DNA of 15,182 bases from Blastocladiella britannica (Eukaryota; Blastocladiomycota; Blastocladiomycetes; Blastocladiales; Blastocladiaceae), in assembly GCA_025349905.2 (NCBI GenBank), contig MU624817.1, forward strand, positions 1 to 15,182, given 5' to 3'. Under the pieces are notes generated by a model, which ran no database searches, was not told the origin of the DNA, and saw only the letters and a program-made list of their open reading frames with translations. Positions 1-8,649 of the stretch are shown here, one piece after another (positions within the stretch are counted from its first letter, which is position 1; each line of letters begins with the position of its first letter). The translations under genes were made by a program, and so were the position numbers.

Positions 1-63
1 TTGGCTTGTTATTTGATTGATTGATTGGATGATACTTACTCTGCAACAATCCTCCAAAACCAG
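1..63 (+). other. 3' end of an intron (partial)
   Basis: The frame of the downstream exon is closed by a stop at 22-24, and no AG occurs before 62-63, where the sequence reads CCAG. The simplest reading is that 1-63 is the end of an intron whose acceptor is at 62-63. The donor lies outside the window. This is inferred from frame and splice-site logic only. Confidence 0.55.
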
Positions 64-726
64 CTCGATTCATTTGCATCGCAACATGCAACAGCCACAG
101 ACCGACCGTACTCGCACGCGGCCCCACAACAGCAACACCAGCATCTCCAGCGCACGCGGTTCGCGTCCGAGTCGCTGGTGTCCGTCCCGCCGTCGCACCT
201 GTACCAGCAGTACCAGCAACAGCAACTTCAGCTCCAACAGCAGCAGCAGCAGCAGCACTTGCCTCACCACCACCTGCAACACCTGTACCCCCACGCGCAC
301 CAGCAAAAGCTGCAGTACCATCGCGCCCCCACACCGTCATCGTCGTCAACGGGATCGCCTTCACCTCTGGCATCCACCGCCGCCGCCGCTCACTTGCACA
401 ATGCTGCGCGCCGGCACAGCTTGCACGTCAGCGCGCTGAGTTACATGTCTCCGTCACATGCGACGTCGTCGTCGTCGTCGTTGCTCGGCCCGTCTCCATA
501 CGGGTCAACGAGGACGTCACCTTCGGTCACAGCGGCAGCTCTGGGCGGCGCGATGTCGCCGCCGCCGCCGCTGGTCCCGCCGTACCACCAGCATCATCAT
601 TCGGTGGACGAGGACCGTGATGTCGAGAACGAAATTGGGGACGGCAGCAGCGAGTACTTTGCGCGGCGCCGGCAGCAGCAGCAGCAGCAGCGCGTGTCAT
701 TTGCGGAAATGACCAGTCCATTTTAA
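64..726 (+). CDS. C-terminal exon of a Gln/His/Ser-rich low-complexity protein (5' partial)
   Basis: An open frame of about 220 codons ends in TAA at 724-726. It has no in-frame ATG near its start; the first Met is more than 100 codons in. A terminal exon spliced at about 64 is therefore more likely than a complete gene. The product is low complexity: a Gln run encoded by CAG repeats (about 205-258), His-rich stretches, Ser and Pro runs, an acidic patch (VDEDRDVENE) and a second Gln run just before the C-terminal end VSFAEMTSPF. RRHSLHVS resembles a basophilic kinase phosphosite, but that is only a motif match. No folded domain is visible. Such disordered polyQ tails are common in fungal transcriptional and signalling regulators, so the identity has to come from upstream exons. 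The gene converges on the kinase gene with only 72 bp between stop codons. Confidence 0.6.
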   Translation, partial: LDSFASQHATATDRPYSHAAPQQQHQHLQRTRFASESLVSVPPSHLYQQYQQQQLQLQQQQQQQHLPHHHLQHLYPHAHQQKLQYHRAPTPSSSSTGSPSPLASTAAAAHLHNAARRHSLHVSALSYMSPSHATSSSSSLLGPSPYGSTRTSPSVTAAALGGAMSPPPPLVPPYHQHHHSVDEDRDVENEIGDGSSEYFARRRQQQQQQRVSFAEMTSPF

Positions 727-798
727 GAAGAAAACAATATACAAAGAATGCTGTGTGCCATTGAATGTTGTACGTGTGTGTGCGACCGTATTGCTAAA
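727..798. other. convergent 3' intergenic region
   Basis: These 72 bp separate the stop codons of two convergent genes. No AATAAA hexamer is visible on either strand, so the two 3' UTRs probably overlap. Confidence 0.5.
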
Positions 799-3700
799 TC
801 AACACCCACCGCCGCCCCCACCGGACGACGACATCGAGGACGACACCGGCCGCGCGACCGTGTACAGCGCATGCAACGCCTCGGCGTCCTTGAACACGAA
901 CGCCGCGTCGTCAAAATCGTCCGCCGTGCCCGCCGCCGCCCCCGCGACACCGCCATTCGAGCTCCCTCTTCCCTCCAGAGGCCCGACCGCAGCAGAAAGA
1001 GTGACCGATGATGGAATGGATGACGACCCGGTCGATGAGGATGAGGGCACGTACGACGCCATCGAAATCCCGCGCTGTGCGTTGCGCGCCTCGTGGTACG
1101 ACAGATCGTCGGCCGCGTCCAACGTCGGGGTGAACGGCGGGACCATGTCGTGAAGACGCGTCCAGTCGGTGCCGGAAAAGAACCGGTGCCGTTTTACGTC
1201 TGGTTATAAGTAACTGGTGAGTTCAAGTCATGGAAATGAAGCGAGAGATCATTGCGGACCTTTAGCACGGAACCGGCGCTTGGGTTCCGGCTGCAGCAGC
1301 GCCTCGATCAGGGCCTTCGCATCGGGGTCTAGATCATCCTCGGGCCATTGGACCGCTATTTTTACCTTACGAGTGAGTCTTTGACGCAAAAAAAAAGAGG
1401 TGGAACATACTCATTTGCACAATGTTGGCAAAGATCTCCTCAGGCGAATCGGCCATGAACGGCGTGTACCCAGCCAGCAGCTCAAACAGGACGACACCGG
1501 CCGCCCACCAGTCCACGGCATCGTCGGTTCCGCCCAGACCCAGGACCAGTTCGCGCGCAACGTAGTCGGGGGATCCGGGCACCGTTGGAGGACGCTGGCC
1601 ACTGGGTTTGCGGCGGAGCGTGGCCGCGCGGTCGAGTTGTTGGCTGATCCGCTTGATGGTTAAGGTTGGGTCTTCCACGGCGCGTTCGGGTAGGACGCTA
1701 TTTGGATCATTTTGTTATTGCACTTGACGAAGAATGATCGGGAGGAGGAGAGGAGATGCGTGTACCTCAGGCCAAAGTCCGTGAGCCGAATGTGACCCTT
1801 GGCATCAATCAGGATATTGTCGGGTTTAATATCGCGGTGGATGACCTGTCCAATTTTTTTTAATTTTTATGAGCAAGAATGAAATGAAAAAGTGCGAAAA
1901 AGAAATGAATACCTTGTGCTGGTGAAGGTACTCGAGCGCCGACGACAGCTGCGCGACATAGAACCGCGCCATGGGCACTTCGAAGCACCCGTACACGCCC
2001 AACAGCGACGACAAGTCCCCGCCCGGCATGTACTCCATGACCTAAAATCATCACCATCAGTTCTCCAACCATCCAAACCAAAACCCAAAACTGTACAGTA
2101 CCAGCACAAAGTGCTCCGCGCTCCGAAACGTGTAAAACAACCGGACCACGAAATCCGACCGGGCCAGCGCCATCGCGTTGCGTTCCGCCAGCACCTGGTT
2201 CATCAAGTTCTTGCGCCTCATGTCGTTGATGTCCACCACTTTGGCCGCAAACGTGTCCCCCGTGGTCCGTTTCTTGGCCAAGTACACTTTGCCGAACGCG
2301 CCTTTCGAAATGGGCCGCAGAATATCGAAATCTTCCAGGCGCGGGATCTGGCGGGTGCGGCCGAGCGACGTGGACCGCGACCGGGGTTTGGGCGACCGCG
2401 AGGAGCCCAGGAGATTGGGCGTGAGGACCGCCATGAACAGGTTGAGGAACGTGCCGGCTGGGGAGGACGATACGTTGGGTGCGGGCGACAGGCCACGGGC
2501 GGACGCCGAGACGTCGGTGCCCAGGGCCAACGACGTGGCCGACGACGACACCGACGCGGCAATCCCACGCGACTGCCGGACCACCGCGGGCGCCGCCGTG
2601 ACGTACCGGTGCAGCGCCGACAATTTATCGGTTCCCAATGCAATCACGTTCCGCGCCAGGACCTGGAGTTCGGCGTCCGCGATCTGCACCTGACGACCAA
2701 CCCCGTCCACGCTCGCTTGCAATTTCCCGACCAGCCGCTGCACCAAGTCGCACGACCGGTCGTCCTTTTCGTCGGCGTCGGCGATCCGCGACCCGTACTT
2801 GAGCACCACCTCGGCCTCGCGCGACAGCGGGTCCGTCACCTGACCTTGCATGCGCCGCTCGGCTTCCAGGTGGTTCTTGCGAGCTACCACGTTGGCCATC
2901 AGACGCCGGATCCGCGAATCTACCTGGTACAGCTGCAGCTCGCACTCGGAGAGGATCTTGCACGCCACGCGATGCACCTCGAGGTTTTCGACGGGGACGC
3001 GCATCTCGCAGACTCGGCACAGCGCTAGTTGCCACGACGATGCCAGTGGGGACGACGCGTGCGACGCGGAGCCCGTGCGCCGGTGCAGGGGCGTCGGGCG
3101 CGTTGGGGACACGGGCGACGAGTCGGACCGTGGGCGGAACCCGCCACTAGCAGTTGGATCGGCGGATGCCGGCGTAGTAGTAGCTGCAGCAGCGCTGCTG
3201 TCACGGTCAGCCGTCCGCAACGGCGACGAGGACCGCGACGACGACCGCCGTTGGCGACCGGGCGAGAGCGCACTCAACGAGCCCCGCAGCGCCGACGAGA
3301 CCGACTTGAAGAAGTTGCCGACCAGCGGCGACGACGATCCCGTCTTGGACCCGGAGGCCCGGCGGCCGCGCTGCGGCTGCTCGTCCTGGAGGTCGGGCGG
3401 GGCGGTGGCCGACCGTTTCTCGGACGGGTCCAGGGTGGTGGTGAGTGGCGAAGGGCGGCGGCGGGACGCTTGCGTAGCTACGGTGACGGTTGCAGCAGCG
3501 GTGGTCTCGGGAGCAGCAGTGGTCGTTAACGGTGACGATGGCGTGGACGACAACGTCAGGCGCGCGTGGGCAGACAGGTCGGGCTCGCTGCGTGATCCAT
3601 GCAGCGACACGTGCTCGGCCGCTTCGCGCAGCAGGTGTGGCGGCAGAACGGCAGTGGACAGGCGGCGGTGGTGCTCGGCATCTAGGGAAGGGACTGGTGG

Positions 3701-4534
3701 CGGCGGCGACGATTGTGACGACGACGAAATGACACCGCCAACCAGGGGCCGGAGCGGAATGCGGGCTGCCGCGGGCGAGGGTAGGCGCGACGTGTTGGCG
3801 GACGATAAGCGCGAGTGTTGCTCGTCGTCCTCGGTCACGACCGACCCAACAGTGGCCAAGTCGCGCGACCCGGTAGCGGCAACCGAGTAGGCGCCACTTC
3901 CAGCGGCTGCCAAAGCTGCAGCAGCAGATGATCGCACCAGGGCTGCGAGGTAGTCCGATTGGAGCGGGAGCGGGGGTTTCCGTTGGAGTCCAGAAGTAGT
4001 GGGGTCGGTTGCGACCGCCGACGAAGAGCCCACGTAGTCCTGAGCGCGCGCGGACCAGCGCACGGCGGCACGGTGGCATTCGACCAGGCGCGCGAGCGGA
4101 GCGAGAATGTAGAGCATGGCGGTGATGAACAGGGCGGCGCGGTCATTGTTCTCAACGATGGTAGTACTAGCAGTAGCATTGGAAGAGGAGGAAGCAGAAA
4201 GGCCACGCGACTCGCCCAGCGCCGCCTGCAGTGCGGCAATCGTGTCGCCAACAAAGTCCGAGTACACCAGGGCGTCCAGCGACGAGGCGGCGAGCACCGA
4301 GTGGGCCAGCACAGCGGCTTTGGCCAGTGGCGCAGAGACCAGTATATCCGAGGGCGAAGGGACCCATTGGTCCAGGGCCGAGCGGATGGCAGTGTCGGCT
4401 TTGAGTTTGACGGCAGCCAACTCGTCCAGCACAAACTGCACATCGGCGAGGCTGGGCGAGGCACTCGAAACAAATGCGGCGGTCTCGGGCCTCTCCAGGG
4501 TGGTTGGGAGCAGCGGTGATAGCGCGTGGTCCAT
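799..4534 (-). CDS. RIM15: Rim15/Cek1/Greatwall-family AGC serine/threonine protein kinase, six exons
   Basis: Spliced model: complement(799-1199, 1260-1355, 1411-1697, 1766-1845, 1913-2041, 2102-4534). This is 3426 nt and 1141 aa, and each junction keeps frame. Domains: a helical N-terminal region (about 1-200); a long Ser/Pro-rich disordered region (200-500); a C2HC zinc finger, CRVCE...H...C, at about 506-525, a hallmark of fungal Rim15/Cek1 kinases; a helical linker; and a kinase domain from about 736. Motifs: P-loop [11 protein letters not shown] (743-753), catalytic Lys765, HRDIKPDN (857-864), DFG (877-879), [22 protein letters not shown]. The tail [20 protein letters not shown] resembles the AGC-type tail of Rim15. 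Rim15-type kinases act downstream of TOR/PKA in quiescence by phosphorylating endosulfines. Oddities: the APE motif reads ARE, and the protein ends in a Gly run plus Cys with no response-regulator domain. The ATG at 4534 is the first in a long open exon. The weakest junctions are the GTCCGC donor (1258-1259) and the exon 4/5 join. Confidence 0.88.
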
Positions 4535-4674
4535 TTAAATCCCAGCTACCAGAAGGTACGTCGCTGGGCTGTATGCGTTTGGAAAAAAAAAGGGGAGTAG
4601 AAGAGACACACGCCTGTCACAACCAATCCGGAAATCCAAGGAAATGGGAAGAGCTGAAACAACGTGATCTCGAT

Positions 4675-4695
4675 CCTGTACAACTGCTGTACAGG
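4675..4695. promoter_or_regulatory. perfect inverted repeat, operator-like dyad
   Basis: The sequence is CCTGTACA, a 5 bp spacer (ACTGC), then TGTACAGG: two perfect 8 bp arms. It lies about 140-160 bp upstream of the kinase start codon, a plausible position for a dimeric transcription-factor site. The symmetry is seen directly; the function is inference. Confidence 0.4.
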
Positions 4696-4784
4696 CATGC
4701 CAAAAGAAAAGGCAAATCAAGAGAGGGTGGGGTATAAGCCCAGTTGGAAGGTAGAAAGGGGGTTGGGGTGGGCCAAATTATGAC

Positions 4785-4889
4785 ATGACCCGAGGGAGAG
4801 GAGAAAAGGAAAAAGTAAACGAAAAAAGAAGACGAAAAAAAAAGAGGAGCGACGGAGAGGAGATCGAGAGAGAAAAAGTAAAAACAAGG

Positions 4890-4931
<42 letters not shown>

Positions 4932-4972
4932 GACAGAGAGGAGAGGAGAGAAGAAGGGGAAGAAAAAAGGAC
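4785..4972 (+). repeat. long polypurine tract with (GA)n microsatellite
   Basis: About 190 bp is almost purely A and G on the plus strand, with few pyrimidine interruptions. It includes an uninterrupted GA dinucleotide run at 4894-4929 (about 18 units). It separates the kinase promoter region from the stop codon of the first Fanzor relic. Open frames through it encode only Arg/Glu/Lys runs and are rejected as genes. Confidence 0.85.
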
Positions 4973-4975
4973 AGG

Positions 4976-6283
4976 CTACGCTGCCACCACAGCCGTCACT
5001 GGCACAGAGGCCTCGGCCGCCTCCGCCAAACGAACCAACAGCGCCGACGGCTGCCTCTCACACAAGGTCGCCCCGCACACGTTCCAGAGTTGGTCCCGCG
5101 CGGCAGCCGTCCCGGACGAGCACGTATCGTCCGCCACCGCCCGCTCCATCCGCAAAGCCCACCAGCGAGGGAACAACCGGCACCACTCCATGTCCGCCTC
5201 GGTCTCGCGCCTGCGAACATTGAGCGGCCGCTCGCCCTCCTCGCACTCATCGATCAAGGCCGCCCACTGCTTGCGGTGGTGGTCCCGGAACACGTTGAGC
5301 GCGTCGAGAAGGCCCTTGATCACCTTCTTGAGGGCGGCGGCCTTCTCGATGGCAGCGGCCCTTTCGACGGCGGTGGTCACGCCAGGAATCACCTTGGCCA
5401 GGGCGAGCTCCTTCCGCCGCAAGCGGAGCGCCTTCTTGAGGGCGGGACGCGAGTGGGTCTTGGGGCACCCCACCAAGGTGCTCCACTCGATGCGGGGCCT
5501 CTTGATGGCGCGCCACTCCTCGAGGCGAGGACGCGCGGCGGGCGCGCGAATCGGGCCGGTCGTGCACCACCGTGCAGCCCCATGTACAGGAACAAAGCGT
5601 GGCCCCACCGGTACTTGAACAGGTCGATGATCGCCGCCATCGTCGGGACCTGGAGCGACGGCATGCGGGCGTCGATGGCCTTGATCTCGGGCGGCCTGGC
5701 CTCCAACGCCTTGTGCTTGGCCTTCGCGATGTTGTCGCCGCACCTGTGGATGTACTCCTTCCGCGAGAGCGCGCGATCCCTCGACGTGCCATCGGTCTCT
5801 ACGATCACCAGCGACTGCACCTTGGTCGCACCCGGATCCGACCCGATCAGCTTCCTGAAGTTGTGGCCCCCAATGTTGTGGTACATCTTGTTGGTGTCCT
5901 TGCGGTACGGTCAATTTTGATGTTGCCGGTGGTCTCGTCGGTGGTGGTCGTGGTGGTGATGGTCGTGGTGGCCGAGTTGGTGGCGGTGGATGGGCGAACG
6001 GAGCCGCGTCGACGTTCAGACCACGAGCGGACATGGTGGCGGTGGTGGCGGTGGACGCCGTCGTGGTCACAGGCACGCAAGGTTTGGGCGCAGCCCGTGC
6101 CTTGTTCACCATCTTCAGACGGCATGTGGTGCCGTCCGAATAGATGTGCCCACCAAACTCGCGCCCAACAAAGGACGTCGGGTTGCCCTTCTTGTCGAAA
6201 TGCCGATCGGGATGGAACAGCAATTCCCTCCACCGGTCTTCCTTGCTCAACTTCATGAAATCTTCATGTGAAATAAGTTCGGT
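4976..6283 (-). pseudogene. Fanzor1-like (eukaryotic TnpB-type) nuclease relic, internally deleted and frameshifted
   Basis: Read leftwards from an apparent intron acceptor (6284-6285, TGTGTAG), one frame gives TELISHEDFMKLSKEDRW and then FGGHIYSDGTTCRLKM. This resembles the segment before RuvC-I in Fanzor1 proteins (an F..I.TDG motif). After a low-complexity stretch a second frame (5886 to about 5540) gives RKLIGSDPGATKVQSLVIVE. That is a RuvC-I motif with its Asp at 5836-5838, followed by SRKEYIHRCGDNIAKAKHK and IKAIDARMPS, the Fanzor1-like segment after RuvC-I. The sequence then jumps to LFLYMGLHGGARPARF, which elsewhere in this window follows RuvC-III. RuvC-II, the zinc ribbon and RuvC-III are therefore missing. 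A third segment, back in the first frame (about 5540-4976), encodes a C-terminal extension shared with the relic at 10120-10760. Fanzors are RNA-guided DNA endonucleases carried by eukaryotic transposons. This copy cannot encode one. It lies divergent to a transposase relic. Confidence 0.7.
5930..6065 (+). repeat. GGT/CCA-rich low-complexity insertion inside the Fanzor relic
   Basis: Irregular GGTGGT / GGTGGC / GGTCGT repeats lie between the conserved pre-RuvC segment and the RuvC-I segment. On the relic's strand they read Thr/Pro/Ala-rich in every frame. The frame change between the two conserved segments lies at or next to this stretch, so repeat slippage is a likely cause of that break. 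Confidence 0.6.
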
Positions 6284-6302
6284 CTACACAAAAAATAAGT
6301 GA

Positions 6303-7361
6303 GCCACCACCATTGTCAACGCCCAATTCTCGGCGCCGCCGCCTCGACGTTACTGGAAGCGCGCGTGCACGGCAGCTTGTGTCTATTCTCGCGGCCGTCA
6401 CCCGCCACGCCAGTACCGGCACAAAACTCCATGCCCTTTATGCGAACATTTTCTAAAATACTCTGTGACCGAGGTCAAGACCATCTTTGGCAAGTCCAAA
6501 GCGACCATTAACACCTGACTCGCGATTCACCGTGCTGGCAAGTCTCTGGATCGCCAGGAGACTGAGAAAGTCTTTCGCAAGTTCTCGCTTGACCAATGCA
6601 AATGGATTTATTGTTATTTCCAAGCAAATCCAGCATCGTACCTCAACGAAGCTCAACAAGCGTTCACCGAGCATTACAACACGATCAGCAAGTCAAGTGT
6701 TTCACGCATCCTCCATTCTCTTGGTATGACACGGAAGGTAAATCTTTGCTCTGTCAACGCGGATTTCATTTCAAATGCTGCACTGACATTTGATTTCATT
6801 CTTGGACTGCCGACAGGTACTTGAAACCCCGTGCAATCCAGATCAAAGAATCCGAGGTCGCTCGCTTTGTTTACGAGCTGAATTCCCTGGCGTGGACCCC
6901 TTCCAACTTGGTCTTTCTTGACTGATGGCACATTCACTCGCCGCAAGTTTGCCGAATCCTGCGCATCGTTTGCCAAGTACGGGCCTATCAACGCGTATCC
7001 TGGTCGCAACTCTATTTGGATTTTGGACGGCGCAAAGATCCATTGTCACCCCAGCATTATCATGTACCTTCGTTCGATTGGGATTGTCCCCATCTTCCTG
7101 CCTGCCTATTGTCCCTTCTTCAACCCAATCGAGGTCTTTTTCGCAATTGTCAAGGCTCGGATGCGTCGCATTTACCAAGAGAACACTCTGACCGCGAAAA
7201 CGCTTCCCATCAAGGTCGCAGAGATCATGTTTTTGTTCCGGCACATGAACATGTCCCGTCTGTACGCCAAATGCGGTTACGAGTTCGCTGGCCGTTTTGA
7301 TCTGCGGGCATACAAGACCGAGGTGCTTGAAGATGACGAGGAGGCCCAAGACACCGTATGA
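6303..7361 (+). pseudogene. Tc1/mariner-type DDE transposase relic (DDE_3-like)
   Basis: One frame is open from 6303 to 6737 except for a TGA at 6516-6518. It includes CEHFLKYSVTEVKTIFGKS, then SLDQCKWIYCYFQANPASYL and SVSRILHSLGMTRK, the helix-turn-helix region. A recognisable intron follows (GTAAAT at 6738 to ACAG at 6816), and the next exon resumes with VLE. A 1-nt frameshift at about 6824-6830 leads to RAIQIKESEVARFVYELNSL and LVFLD, which carries the first catalytic Asp, then a stop at 6923-6925. The remaining ORF (6918-7361) begins TDGTFTRRKF and carries WILDGAKIHC (second Asp) and FLPAYCPFFNPIEVFFAIVK (the Glu). Related transposases have roughly 50 more residues between VFLDE and TDGTFTR (from memory), so there is an internal deletion as well. 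At least three lesions make it inactive. Related transposases are cut-and-paste enzymes. Terminal inverted repeats were not found by eye. The part before about 6430 is uncertain and may include flanking DNA. Confidence 0.8.
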
Positions 7362-7504
7362 TATGGATACCAACTGCAGCACCGAGTGGAGGCGAGCGTA
7401 TATTATTGAGAGCTGCATTGTAAATATTATTTTAAAACCAAGCCTGAATATATTACCGGTATGATTAATGTGGTATTCTTGTTCTCACTCTGCATGCTTC
7501 TCCT

Positions 7505-8484
7505 TCATGGTTGGTGATCAACATCCTCCGTATCAGGCATGTCATGGAGCATCGTCTCGAGTTCGCCAGTGACAGGCCCCAGTTCAACTTCAAAGGACGC
7601 AACGGTTTCGAGCTGGGCTTGAAGACGCGCCTGAAGCGCCCTGGCCCTGCCCGTGGTCACCTCCAACTCTTCCAAGATCTGGGAGACGGCCGTAGTGGTT
7701 GATGCCAGGAGCTCACGAGCAAGCCGCAAATTCCCACGAAGGTGCACAACTTGCAAGTCGCCTGCAGAGTTGCGGCACTGGGTGTACATGGCATCCAGTG
7801 CCGATGGCGGCGGCAGGTCGATCAAGCGTTCGCGCTGCTCCTTGGTCATCGGCTGCACAATCCGCGCTGCCCACATGGTCCAGAAGCTTTGCTGGCCCTC
7901 CAGACGCCCGCCCCACCCCGCACGGAGCCGCTCAACAATCTCGTCCTCTGTGATCTGGTTTGGGGCACCAGCGCGGTCGGACGGGCCAGCACGGAGCATT
8001 GCCTGCACAGCCAGCAGCTTGGGTTTGGCTGTCACCTGACAACCATACTTTAGGATGGCGAGTTCGAAGGGTGTACCGTGATCACGCCAGCCTTGAAGAG
8101 CAGCTTCAGTGACAGGGTGGGGTGCTAATAAAGGAACGAGCTTCAGACCAAGTCGAAGAGAAGAATAAAGCGGAGACGCACAATCCGGGTCAAACCTGTA
8201 CGGATGGCTGCTAGTCGAAATTATGAACGATTCGTCAAACAACTCGATGCTTGGGTCCTGGAGAAGCCAACCGTCGTCGGTTGCCAAGGCAACACACTGG
8301 AGGTGCCGCGAGTACCGGCTCCAAATGAGTGCTTTCAACTCAGTAGGATCGACAGTGTCAAACTCCTCTGATGGCAGAATGATGGCTGTGTTCCTGTGCT
8401 GGCCGTTTGTGTCCTTGAGAAGGACAGTCGGTTTGAAGGCCACGTTCCGTGAGGTGCCAGGGGGAGGAGGGGAAGGAGGTTGCC

Positions 8485-8519
<35 letters not shown>

Positions 8520-8536
8520 GCTATGACCACGGACAT
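7505..8536 (-). CDS. hypothetical protein with C-terminal coiled coil; N-terminus uncertain
   Basis: A 343-codon uninterrupted frame, stop at 7505-7507. I do not recognise the family. The body (from about residue 27, RNVAFKPTVLLKDTNGQ) has ordinary, mixed composition. It has a mixed sheet/helix-looking N-terminal third, a Trp-rich middle (AGWGGRLEGQQSFWTMWAAR) and a helical, heptad-like C-terminal end (RARALQARLQAQLETVASFE) that probably forms a coiled coil, with an acidic tail. The N-terminus is suspicious: the ATG at 8536 leads into a run of Val encoded by a hexanucleotide repeat. Upstream, two other frames have alternative starts. One is at 8648 (MLSAIQSDSASSAG...), which hits a stop near 8523. 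The other, at 8609, encodes a hydrophobic leader (MLPVLLPALFLVLPLILVL) followed by an Arg-Gly repeat. Either could join the body by an intron or after a repeat-length change. It is divergent from the SNARE gene, with about 350 bp between. Confidence 0.6.
8485..8520 (+). repeat. hexanucleotide microsatellite (CCACGA)n, about 6 units
   Basis: Six tandem CCACGA units (last one CCACGG) lie near the 5' end of the minus-strand hypothetical gene, with degenerate units continuing to about 8530. On the minus strand the unit reads Val-Val in the long frame, Arg-Gly in a second and Ser-Trp in the third. Whole-unit changes keep frame, but imperfect units may not. Confidence 0.85.
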
Positions 8537-8649
8537 GAGTGGCGGCAGGAGGGAGCACCAAGATCAGCGGCAGCACCAGGAACAGCGCTGGTAGCAGCAC
8601 CGGCAGCACCGGCCGAGGACGCAGAATCAGACTGAATGGCGGAGAGCAT

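Larger units (their letters stand above)
4535..4975 (-). promoter_or_regulatory. upstream region of the kinase gene, no gene seen
   Basis: This 441 bp stretch lies between the kinase ATG (read leftwards) and the 3' end of the first Fanzor relic. I see no convincing coding region; small open frames here lack protein-like composition. It contains a perfect dyad (4675-4695) and a long polypurine tract (from 4785). Seen from the kinase's own strand that tract is CT-rich, as is common in fungal core promoters. No clear TATA box is placed at a typical distance. Confidence 0.5.

Noticed and set aside
1892..3028. Long plus-strand open frame (378 codons) opposite the kinase gene
   Set aside because: It is antisense to conserved kinase exons, runs across two of their introns and has Arg/His/Gly-rich shadow composition typical of GC-rich DNA.
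2850..3890. Plus-strand open frame of 346 codons
   Set aside because: It is antisense to the Ser-rich region and zinc finger of the kinase; Arg/Asp/Gly-rich with no protein-like motifs.
3207..4079. Minus-strand open frame of 290 codons in another frame of the kinase exon
   Set aside because: Overlaps the real kinase frame; composition is shadow-like (Arg/Pro/Cys/Ala).
4785..5618. Plus-strand open frame of 277 codons starting in the polypurine tract
   Set aside because: It begins with Arg/Glu/Lys runs from a microsatellite and continues antisense to the Fanzor relic tail.
5090..6258. Overlapping plus-strand open frames opposite the first Fanzor relic
   Set aside because: The conserved Fanzor motifs read on the minus strand; the plus frames have no recognisable motif.
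8485..8530. Tandem repeat considered as a CRISPR-like array
   Set aside because: Units are 6 bp with no spacers; it is a microsatellite in a eukaryotic genome.
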